Source: Sulfurospirillum sp964441765 (lineage in GTDB: Bacteria > Campylobacterota > Campylobacteria > Campylobacterales > Sulfurospirillaceae). Taken from it: a stretch of DNA of 5,147 nt. Within the stretch, counting starts at the first letter, position 1. Each line of letters begins with the position of its first letter. The notes beneath the pieces are model-generated. The model had not been told where the DNA came from. It saw nothing but the letters and a program-made list of their open reading frames with translations, and did not search any database. Below, piece after piece: positions 1 to 5,147 of this stretch. Made by a program: the position numbers and the translations under genes. The DNA is taken from NCBI GenBank assembly GCA_964441765.1, contig CAYTVI010000097.1, positions 1 through 5,147 on the forward strand, given 5' to 3'.

Positions 1-738
1 CATAACCCAGAATTTACCATGATAGAATTTTACTGGGCGTATCACACATACCATGACTTGATGCGTTTGACAGAAGAGATGTTTGAAGTTCTCTTAAAAA
101 AGCTCAAACTTCCAAGAAAGCTTCCTTATGGGGAGATGGAAATTGATTTTTCAAAGCCATTCAAAAAAATAGGTTTCAGACAAGCCCTAAGTGAAATTGG
201 CGGTGTCCCCGATGCTATTTTAGATGATTGTAATGCCATCGTTGAATATATCACATCAAAAGGGTTGAGTGTCGAAAAGAACTTAAGCCTTGGAAAACTC
301 TATGAAGAACTCTTTGATCTGTTTGTGGAAAAAAAGCTGATAGACCCAACCTTTATTATGGATTATCCTATTGAGATTAGCCCACTTGCACGTCGTAGCG
401 AGACTCATCCAGACATTGCAGAACGATTTGAACTTTTTATCGCTGGGCGTGAAATTGCTAATGGATTTAATGAGCTCAATGACCCAATTGATCAATACGA
501 GCGCTTTGCAAAACAGCTTGAAAAAAAGCTTGGCGGAGATGATGAAGCACATGAAATGGACGAAGACTATGTCTACGCACTTGGATACGGTTTACCTCCA
601 ACGGCAGGACAAGGACTTGGAATTGATAGACTCACCATGCTTCTTACCAATGAGCAGTCTATCAAAGATGTTATTCTTTTCCCTGCCATGAAGCCTTTAA
701 ATGAATCCGATGAACAAACACAAAAAGATGAGGAATAA
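1..738 (+). CDS. lysS: Lysyl-tRNA synthetase, class II (3' part; 5' end outside window)
   Basis: This cytoplasmic enzyme activates lysine with ATP and attaches it to tRNA-Lys. The frame is open from base 1, so the gene begins upstream; the ATG at 19 is internal. The fragment has 245 residues and opens with HNPEFTMIEFYWAY, the end of class II motif 2 as found in bacterial LysRS. Near the C-terminus it carries GLPPTAGQGLGIDR, the class II motif 3 with its ATP-binding arginine, followed by DVILFPAMKP, the usual LysRS ending. The N-terminal OB-fold anticodon-binding domain, motif 1 and the start of motif 2, probably about 260 residues, are missing because the window begins here. After FPAMKP there is an extra polar, acidic tail of about a dozen residues (NESDEQTQKDEE). 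The stop lies 3 bases before glyA, implying co-transcription. The HNPEFT and FPAMKP signatures separate it from AsnRS, AspRS and the short EpmA/PoxA paralogues. Identity is very secure. Confidence 0.97.
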   Translation, partial: HNPEFTMIEFYWAYHTYHDLMRLTEEMFEVLLKKLKLPRKLPYGEMEIDFSKPFKKIGFRQALSEIGGVPDAILDDCNAIVEYITSKGLSVEKNLSLGKLYEELFDLFVEKKLIDPTFIMDYPIEISPLARRSETHPDIAERFELFIAGREIANGFNELNDPIDQYERFAKQLEKKLGGDDEAHEMDEDYVYALGYGLPPTAGQGLGIDRLTMLLTNEQSIKDVILFPAMKPLNESDEQTQKDEE

Positions 739-741
739 AAA

Positions 742-1989
742 ATGAGTATTTTAAAAACGGTTGATCCTGCTGTTTATGATTTAGTTGAAAAAGAACTTCA
801 CCGTCAATGTGATCACTTAGAGATGATTGCTAGTGAAAACTTTACCTACCCTGCCGTTATGGAAGCGATGGGAAGTGTGTTTACCAACAAATATGCCGAA
901 GGGTATCCTGCAAAACGTTACTACGGTGGTTGTGAGTTTGCAGACGAGGTTGAGCAACTCGCCATTGATAGAGTGTGTGAACTTTTTGGATGCAAATACG
1001 CCAACGTACAGCCAAACTCTGGCTCCCAAGCGAACCAAGGTGTTTATCAAGCGCTACTCAATCCATTTGACAAAATCTTAGGTATGGATTTAAGTCACGG
1101 CGGACACCTTACACATGGCTCAAAAGTCAGTAGCTCGGGAAAGACCTATTCTAGCTTTTTTTATGGCGTTGAACTGGATGGTCGCATTAACTACGATAAA
1201 GTCAGAGAAATTGCTCATATCGTTAAACCAAAGATGATTATTTGTGGAGCCAGTGCCTATCCAAGAGAACTAGACTTCGCCAAATTTAGAGAAATAGCCG
1301 ATGAAGTAGGTGCATACCTCTTTGCCGATATCGCACACATCGCAGGTCTTGTAGCAGCTGGAGAGCATCCAAGTCCATTCCCTCATTGTCATGTGGTTGC
1401 TTCGACAACGCATAAAACGCTCCGTGGTCCTCGTGGAGGTATCATTTTAACCAATGATGAAGAGATTGCAAAAAAAGTCAATAGCGCTATTTTCCCTGGT
1501 ATCCAAGGTGGTCCATTGGTACATGTCATTGCGGGTAAAGCAGTTGGTTTTGCTGAAAACTTAAAACCTGAGTGGAAAGTCTATGCCAAACAAGTCAAAG
1601 CCAATGCCAAAGTACTCGCTGATGTACTCATCAAAAGAGGCTATGATATCGTGAGTGGTGGAACAGACAATCATCTTGTGCTTGTATCGTTTTTAAATAA
1701 GCCTTTTAGCGGAAAAGATGCCGACTTAGCCCTTGGACGCGCAGGTATCACCGTCAATAAAAACACAGTTCCAGGCGAAACACGCAGTCCATTTGTCACC
1801 AGCGGTGTTAGAATAGGCTCACCTGCCCTCACAGCGCGTGGTATGAAAGAAAAAGAGTTTGAAATCATCGCTAACAAAATCGCAGATGTGCTTGATAATA
1901 TTGAAGATGAATCATTACATGTAAAAATAAAAGAAGAGATGAAAACACTTGCCAGTGCATTCATCATTTACGACAGACCAACGTATTAG
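742..1989 (+). CDS. glyA: Serine hydroxymethyltransferase
   Basis: This PLP enzyme interconverts serine plus tetrahydrofolate with glycine plus 5,10-methylene-tetrahydrofolate, the main one-carbon source for purine, thymidylate and methionine synthesis; it is cytosolic. The 415 residues match the usual bacterial length (E. coli 417). The N-terminal block SENFTYPAVMEAMGS is followed by NKYAEGYP, with the expected Tyr51 and Glu53. GGHLTHG supplies the PLP-stacking His122, FADIAH carries the cofactor-binding Asp196, and STTHKTLRGPRGG contains the Schiff-base Lys225. The substrate-carboxylate arginine is probably Arg357 in TSGVRIGSPALTARG. No key residue is missing. A GAGGAA ribosome binding site at 730-735, inside the last lysS codons, sits about 6 bases before the ATG and supports this start. 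The gene lies 3 bases after lysS and 10 bases before the DUF1882 gene, an arrangement known from Campylobacter and Helicobacter. Assignment is essentially certain. Confidence 0.98.
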   Translation: MSILKTVDPAVYDLVEKELHRQCDHLEMIASENFTYPAVMEAMGSVFTNKYAEGYPAKRYYGGCEFADEVEQLAIDRVCELFGCKYANVQPNSGSQANQGVYQALLNPFDKILGMDLSHGGHLTHGSKVSSSGKTYSSFFYGVELDGRINYDKVREIAHIVKPKMIICGASAYPRELDFAKFREIADEVGAYLFADIAHIAGLVAAGEHPSPFPHCHVVASTTHKTLRGPRGGIILTNDEEIAKKVNSAIFPGIQGGPLVHVIAGKAVGFAENLKPEWKVYAKQVKANAKVLADVLIKRGYDIVSGGTDNHLVLVSFLNKPFSGKDADLALGRAGITVNKNTVPGETRSPFVTSGVRIGSPALTARGMKEKEFEIIANKIADVLDNIEDESLHVKIKEEMKTLASAFIIYDRPTY

Positions 1990-1993
1990 GAAG
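1988..1993 (+). promoter_or_regulatory. Ribosome binding site overlapping the glyA stop codon
   Basis: AGGAAG shares its first two bases with the glyA stop TAG (1987-1989) and ends 6 bases before the ATG at 2000. This decides the DUF1882 start. A closer ATG at 1996 is in another frame and reaches a stop after five codons. The overlap suggests that ribosomes finishing glyA help start the next gene; that coupling is inferred. Confidence 0.7.
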
Positions 1994-1999
1994 AAATGA

Positions 2000-2542
2000 A
2001 TGTACAATATTGATGTCTCTTTAATCAAGATGGTGAGTGATCACTACTGGATCAAACGCGATACTATCGTTCAAAAAGTGGACTTTAACGGAAGAGTCTT
2101 TTTTGATAAATACGAGCGTATCAATCAAACATTAACCAATAGTGTCATAAAAGATCATCTTGATGGAAAAATCACCGTTGCACATTCTTTGATTAACCGT
2201 TTTGACAAAGTAGAAAATATTGTTTTTGATTATAATGGTCGAAATACTGAACGCTTTTGGCATAGGGCACAACTTTTGCTTAGAGAAGAGGGATTCATCA
2301 ATTTTACGGCATATAAAAGTAAAACTGAGGGGCATTTGCATCTTTATGTACATAAAGGTCATACCACATTGCAAGAAGGGTATCAAATCGCAAAGATGCT
2401 CTCAGCGAAGCTGTCCCAAAAGCTTCCAAGAGAGTGGCGTATGTTTCCTACGCAAGAACTTCCAAGGGAGTTTAACATCTTAGCATTGCCGTATGATTTG
2501 TATCAAAAAGAAAGAGGTGCTTCATGGTCGAAGCATATGTAG
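2000..2542 (+). CDS. DUF1882-family protein of unknown function, possible reduced primase-like (AEP) fold
   Basis: I recognise this 180-residue soluble protein as a DUF1882-family member from its sequence and its place after glyA, matching Cj0403 of C. jejuni and HP0184 of H. pylori as I recall them. Its function is not established. There is no signal peptide or membrane segment. The N-terminal 70 residues are mixed alpha/beta with many charges. The centre has a hydrophobic strand ending in Asp77 (ENIVFDYNG), a helix, then KTEGHLHLYV (His112, His114), another helix, and FPTQELPREFNILALPY (149-165). The order Asp-ending strand, G-H-L-H strand, then FP.Q...(F/G)NI.ALP resembles archaeo-eukaryotic primase-like domains, although the second acidic residue of the usual DxD is Asn79 here. 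That link is my inference. LPRE occurs twice (142-145 and 154-157), from a 13-base near-repeat. The start is set by the AGGAAG site overlapping the glyA stop. The constant neighbourhood with lysS and glyA may reflect operon history rather than shared function. Confidence 0.85.
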   Translation: MYNIDVSLIKMVSDHYWIKRDTIVQKVDFNGRVFFDKYERINQTLTNSVIKDHLDGKITVAHSLINRFDKVENIVFDYNGRNTERFWHRAQLLLREEGFINFTAYKSKTEGHLHLYVHKGHTTLQEGYQIAKMLSAKLSQKLPREWRMFPTQELPREFNILALPYDLYQKERGASWSKHM

Positions 2543-2550
2543 TCGTATAA

Positions 2551-2556
2551 AAGGAG
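2551..2556 (+). promoter_or_regulatory. Strong ribosome binding site for the SPOR gene
   Basis: AAGGAG, a near-ideal Shine-Dalgarno sequence, lies 6 bases before the ATG at 2563. It sits in the longest gap of the window (20 bases). It is the best-formed ribosome binding site here and fixes the start of the SPOR protein; an in-frame TAA at 2548-2550 blocks any longer version. Confidence 0.8.
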
Positions 2557-2562
2557 ATTTGA

Positions 2563-3279
2563 ATGGAAAATAGAAACGAACTCAGTGATATTGTCCTTGA
2601 AAAAGGTGACAATAAAACACTCAAGCTCAAACGCATCCTTATTTTGGTGGCCTTTTTAATTCTTGTTTTTTTAGTAGCACTTGCTAGTATGAAAATGATG
2701 AATAAAGAGCCAAGTAAAGAGACTTCCAAGCTTATTTTGCCTCCAGAACCTAGTGCACAAGAAGCACCTGTGACAAAAGACGACCAGCTCTTTAAGCAAG
2801 TTCCTATCATTGAAGAAAACCCTAAAAAAGAGAGTTTTGAGGAGATGATTAAGACGCTCAAAGAAAAAGAAGCCCAAAAACAAGAAGAGGCAAAAGTAAA
2901 AGAGAGTGCAACACAAACAACTGCACCTATCAAGAGCGAAACACCTAAGGTAACAGAAACGAAGCCTAAAGAGGAGAGTGTAAAAAAAGAGGTTGCAAAA
3001 CCTAAAGAAGCACCTGCGCCTGTAAGCCAACAAAGTACAAGTGCTGATGCTGGTATTTACATCCAAGTTGGAGCAGTTGCTACCACTCCTGAGCAAAAAG
3101 TTCTAAATGATATTAAATCCAAAGGTTTTGAATATCGCCTCTACAAAACCGTTGTCAATGGAAATAATGTCACCAAAATTTTAATTGGACCGTATGCGAA
3201 GTCGGAAGATGCACAAAATGCTCTTGTTTCAGTACGTGCGAGCCTTAATAAAAACGCTTTTATATACAGGATAAAATAA
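2563..3279 (+). CDS. SPOR-domain, single-pass inner-membrane protein
   Basis: This 238-residue protein has the layout of bitopic SPOR proteins such as DedD and FtsN. A short charged cytoplasmic N-terminus (1-24) ends in KLKR, followed by one hydrophobic segment (about 25-42, RILILVAFLILVFLVALA). A long, low-complexity Glu/Lys/Pro/Thr-rich linker (about 47-160) would cross the periplasm. The C-terminal SPOR domain (about 164-238) contains IYIQVGAV and ILIGPYAKSEDAQNAL, the family's hallmark Q-V-G and G-P-(F/Y) elements. SPOR domains bind peptidoglycan strands stripped of stem peptides, typically at division sites; a septal or cell-wall role is therefore likely, but no specific partner can be read from the sequence. 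The topology predicts cytoplasm-in, periplasm-out. The linker may form partial helix or coiled coil around 88-115. The gene corresponds in position to C. jejuni Cj0404 as I recall it. It ends directly at the trpE start with no gap. I would not call it ftsN or dedD without homology evidence. Confidence 0.92.
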   Translation: MENRNELSDIVLEKGDNKTLKLKRILILVAFLILVFLVALASMKMMNKEPSKETSKLILPPEPSAQEAPVTKDDQLFKQVPIIEENPKKESFEEMIKTLKEKEAQKQEEAKVKESATQTTAPIKSETPKVTETKPKEESVKKEVAKPKEAPAPVSQQSTSADAGIYIQVGAVATTPEQKVLNDIKSKGFEYRLYKTVVNGNNVTKILIGPYAKSEDAQNALVSVRASLNKNAFIYRIK

Positions 3280-3282
3280 GTG
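3268..3282 (+). promoter_or_regulatory. trpE start region: weak AGGA site and GTG start abutting the SPOR stop
   Basis: The SPOR stop TAA (3277-3279) is followed immediately by GTG (3280-3282). An AGGA at 3268-3271, inside the last SPOR codons, lies 8 bases upstream. There is no space for a leader peptide, attenuator or promoter between the two genes, so translation of trpE probably depends at least partly on ribosomes arriving from the SPOR gene (inference). Confidence 0.65.
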
Positions 3283-4692
3283 CTTGCCTCTCGTAAACTG
3301 CTTTTTGATCAGCTTACCCCTATTACGATTTTTGCAAAATTGCAGGAACATTTTAAGGGGGAGCTCTCCTTTTTACTGGAAAGTGCTATCAATAATTCGG
3401 AAGGCAATTTTAGTTTTCTTTTTATTGGAGCACGTGAGCGCATCATTCACCAACACGATAAAAGTGTCCATATTGACGAAAATGGTGTGTCGTATGATAT
3501 TGGAGAAAACCCTTTTAAATTTCTCAAACAGCGCTATGCGCTCATAGACCAAGCCTCTTACAAAGCTCAAGCACAAGAATTAGGTGTTGGTTTTGTCGAT
3601 GGGTTCATCGGTTATATTGGCTATGATGCAGTAAAAATTTTTGAGCCTCGCCTTCGCTCTCATATGGATGGCTTAAAAGACGATATCAACATCCCTGATA
3701 TCGACCTTATGCGCCCAAAACTAGTGTGTACCTTTTCACATAAATCAAACACTTTGACACTCAGCACTTTCGTACCATCCATTGCTTTACAGATGGATGC
3801 CATTGAAGCTGTTTTAAAAGAGCCTCACACCCACATCCCTATTCAAAAAAGTGTTGTCGATAAAGCAAAAGGAACGTTTGCTTTTAGCAAAGACCAATTT
3901 TTTGATATGGTTGCACGCTCCAAAGAGATGATTTTAAGCGGTGATGTTTTTCAGATTTTAATGTCAAATCGCTTCACACAATACGCTAAAATTGACCGAT
4001 TAAGCTTTTACCGCATTTTACGTCAAAAAAATCCATCTCCGTATATGTTTTATCTCTCTTATCCTGAGTTTGCGATTATTGGAAGCTCGCCTGAAGTGAT
4101 GGTGGGGCTCAAAGATGGTCGTATTATTTTGCGCCCGATTGCTGGAACACGCAAACGGGGTAAAACGTATGAAAAAGATTTAGCGTATGAAGCAGAGCTT
4201 TTAGGCGATGAAAAAGAGAGAGCTGAACATTTGATGCTCATTGATTTGGGGCGTAATGACTTAGGACGTGTTGCCAAAGTGGGCAGTGTCTGTGTAAAGG
4301 ATATGATGCGTGTGGAACGCTACTCCCATGTCATGCATCTGGTCAGCGATATTGAAGCCACATTGGATAGCAAATACGATATGTTTGACCTTTTTGCTGC
4401 TACCTTTACCGCAGGAACGATGACAGGAACACCAAAGATTCGTGCGATGGAGCTCATCAGCGATTTTGAGGGAACAAAACGTAGCTTTTACAGTGGGGCA
4501 GTAGGATATTTTGGATTTGATGGCAATATGGACAGTGGCATCATCATCCGCACCGCCTACCTTGATGATGAAAAAATTATTTTCCAAGCGGGTGCGGGTA
4601 TCGTGGCTGATAGCAAACCTGAACTTGAGTATTTAGAAGTCACCAACAAACTAGGAGCGATGACAAGCTCACTTGATGATTTGAAAGAGTAG
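3280..4692 (+). CDS. trpE: Anthranilate synthase component I
   Basis: TrpE converts chorismate to anthranilate, the first committed step of tryptophan synthesis, using ammonia released from glutamine by the partner TrpG. The 470-residue protein is complete and slightly short for the family. The N-terminal half holds LLES (32-35), part of the tryptophan feedback site, and GFIGYIGYDAVKIFEPR (108-124). The chorismate-binding half follows with GDVFQILMSNRF, NPSPYMFYL (251-259), IIGSSPEVMV, RPIAGTRKRG, AEHLMLIDLGRNDLGRV, RYSHVMHLVSD, TAGTMTGTPKIRAMELI and GAGIVADSKPELEYLE. PIAGT (286-290), with Ala where aminodeoxychorismate synthases usually have Lys, argues for TrpE over PabB. Retention of LLES and PYMF suggests feedback inhibition by tryptophan. 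The GTG start directly after the SPOR stop gives the expected N-terminus (LTPITIFAKL). No trpG or other trp gene is present here, so the amidotransferase must be encoded elsewhere. In C. jejuni, as I recall, trpE sits in a trp operon instead. aroE follows 4 bases later. Confidence 0.95.
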   Translation: MLASRKLLFDQLTPITIFAKLQEHFKGELSFLLESAINNSEGNFSFLFIGARERIIHQHDKSVHIDENGVSYDIGENPFKFLKQRYALIDQASYKAQAQELGVGFVDGFIGYIGYDAVKIFEPRLRSHMDGLKDDINIPDIDLMRPKLVCTFSHKSNTLTLSTFVPSIALQMDAIEAVLKEPHTHIPIQKSVVDKAKGTFAFSKDQFFDMVARSKEMILSGDVFQILMSNRFTQYAKIDRLSFYRILRQKNPSPYMFYLSYPEFAIIGSSPEVMVGLKDGRIILRPIAGTRKRGKTYEKDLAYEAELLGDEKERAEHLMLIDLGRNDLGRVAKVGSVCVKDMMRVERYSHVMHLVSDIEATLDSKYDMFDLFAATFTAGTMTGTPKIRAMELISDFEGTKRSFYSGAVGYFGFDGNMDSGIIIRTAYLDDEKIIFQAGAGIVADSKPELEYLEVTNKLGAMTSSLDDLKE

Positions 4693-4708
4693 TCCTTTGC
4701 TACTCTTT
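4684..4708 (+). promoter_or_regulatory. Perfect 9-bp hairpin spanning the trpE stop and aroE start
   Basis: The arms AAAGAGTAG (4684-4692) and CTACTCTTT (4700-4708) are exact reverse complements around a 7-base loop, TCCTTTG (4693-4699). The left arm contains the end of trpE, including its TAG stop, and the only candidate aroE ribosome binding site (AAAGAG). The loop ends with the proposed aroE TTG start. In RNA the stem would hide the binding site until a ribosome finishing trpE opens it, a layout suited to translational coupling. The stem has only three G-C pairs. The nearest T run (4713-4717) is separated from it by four bases, so it is a poor intrinsic terminator. The structure is seen in the sequence; its function is inferred. 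Confidence 0.6.
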
Positions 4709-5147
4709 GGACTTTTTGGAAACCCCGTAAGCCACTCTATATCCCCTCGTCTTCACAATGCTACCTTTCAAGCGCTCAATCTCGATGGTTGCTGTTATGG
4801 TCGTTTTCCCATCATTGAGCCTTCAACTCTTTTTTCAACCTTTCATACACTTCATCTAGAAGGCGCTAATGTTACCGTTCCTCACAAGGAAGTTGCCTTT
4901 GAGGGGTGTGATGAAGTGCGAGGCATTGCTAGAAACATTGGCGCGGTCAATACTTTAGTGAGAGAAGGCACACGTGTCATAGGTTATAACACCGATGCTG
5001 AAGGCTTCTATCAATCCATTGCCTCTTTTGGAATGCTTAACAATGCCCTTATCTTAGGAGCGGGTGGAACAGCTAAAGCCATTGCAATGATTCTAAAAGA
5101 AAAAGGTGTCGATACCACAATTTTGAATCGTTCAGCCCAACGTTTAA
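4697..5147 (+). CDS. aroE: Shikimate dehydrogenase (5' part; 3' end outside window), TTG start
   Basis: AroE reduces 3-dehydroshikimate to shikimate with NADPH in the cytoplasmic route to chorismate, the substrate of the neighbouring TrpE. The visible 150 codons include the shikimate-binding GNPVSHSISPRLHN (8-21), NVTVPHKE with catalytic Lys64, GAVNTL (82-87), GYNTDAEGF with catalytic Asp100, the Rossmann loop LGAGGTAKA (120-128), and NRS (144-146) where NADP(H) specificity is usually set. About 110-120 C-terminal residues lie beyond the window. The frame is open only from 4685, after a TGA at 4682-4684. TTG at 4697 is the sole standard start in the space before the first conserved motif. It gives MLLFGLFGNP, which fits the family's usual N-terminus of a few residues before GNP. 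Only a weak AAAGAG precedes it. The start lies 4 bases after trpE, in the loop of a perfect hairpin. The position after Ala100-equivalent is NTDA rather than the commoner NTDG, a small variation. Identity is very secure; the start is likely. Confidence 0.94.
   Translation, partial: MLLFGLFGNPVSHSISPRLHNATFQALNLDGCCYGRFPIIEPSTLFSTFHTLHLEGANVTVPHKEVAFEGCDEVRGIARNIGAVNTLVREGTRVIGYNTDAEGFYQSIASFGMLNNALILGAGGTAKAIAMILKEKGVDTTILNRSAQRL
4703..4720 (+). repeat. Imperfect 9-base tandem duplication at the aroE start
   Basis: CTCTTTGGA (4703-4711) and CTTTTTGGA (4712-4720) match at eight of nine bases and lie head to tail in the aroE reading frame, each encoding Leu-Phe-Gly. The first copy overlaps the right arm of the hairpin. 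It may be chance within a conserved hydrophobic strand, or a small slippage duplication. Confidence 0.4.

Noticed and set aside
1996..2013. Five-codon ATG reading frame overlapping the DUF1882 start
   Set aside because: Very short, poorly spaced from AGGAAG (2 bases) and with no family signal; the ATG at 2000 has the better spacing and gives the DUF1882 N-terminus.
2524..2550. Eight-codon reading frame after GAGGTG, ending just before the SPOR ribosome binding site
   Set aside because: It lies over the end of the DUF1882 gene, encodes only MVEAYVVV and has no recognisable leader-peptide features such as runs of a regulatory amino acid. Probably chance.
2472..2933. Long minus-strand open frames, for example across the SPOR gene and within lysS, glyA and trpE
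   Set aside because: They lie opposite well-supported genes, have no credible ribosome binding sites, and show compositions that mirror the sense-strand codons (for example Ser/Phe/Leu-rich opposite the Lys/Glu-rich linker).
3355..3374. Terminator-like AAGGG...TCCTT pairing followed by T residues inside trpE
   Set aside because: The stem is only about five pairs including a G-T wobble, and the bases encode the conserved stretch leading into LLES, so coding constraint explains it.
3280..4692. Assignment as PabB (aminodeoxychorismate synthase) or a salicylate/isochorismate synthase
   Set aside because: PIAGT instead of PIKGT, together with the LLES and PYMF tryptophan-site motifs, favours anthranilate synthase.
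4684..4717. The trpE/aroE hairpin as an intrinsic terminator
   Set aside because: The stem is A-T rich, the T run starts four bases after it, and aroE coding sequence continues through it. A translational role fits better.

Overview
The window is a densely packed run of six genes, all on the + strand: the 3' end of lysS, then glyA, a DUF1882-family gene, a SPOR-domain membrane protein gene, trpE, and the 5' part of aroE. The moderately AT-rich DNA, the lysS-glyA-DUF1882-SPOR order (recalled from Campylobacter jejuni and, in part, Helicobacter pylori) and the DUF1882 family itself point to the Campylobacterota (Epsilonproteobacteria). A free-living relative such as Sulfurospirillum is my best guess; the genus is inference.

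Layout: lysS (1-738, 5' end cut off) encodes the class II lysyl-tRNA synthetase catalytic core. glyA (742-1989) encodes complete serine hydroxymethyltransferase. A 180-residue DUF1882 protein (2000-2542) and a bitopic SPOR protein (2563-3279) follow. trpE (3280-4692) starts with GTG directly on the SPOR stop codon. aroE runs from a TTG start at 4697 off the right edge. The aroE start is easy to miss because no ATG or GTG lies near the true N-terminus.

Gaps between genes are 3, 10, 20, 0 and 4 bases. There is no room for ordinary promoters or terminators between genes, so the genes are probably co-transcribed and partly translationally coupled. I see no RNA gene, mobile element, CRISPR array or long repeat, and no stretch of 300 bases lacks a gene.

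Functionally this is mainly housekeeping: tRNA charging, one-carbon and glycine metabolism, cell-envelope binding, and two steps of aromatic amino acid synthesis. AroE acts on the route to chorismate, and TrpE commits chorismate to tryptophan. No clearly new system is visible. The two best leads are the DUF1882 protein, whose motifs resemble a reduced archaeo-eukaryotic-primase-like domain, and a perfect 9-bp inverted repeat across the trpE stop and aroE start that puts the TTG start in a hairpin loop.
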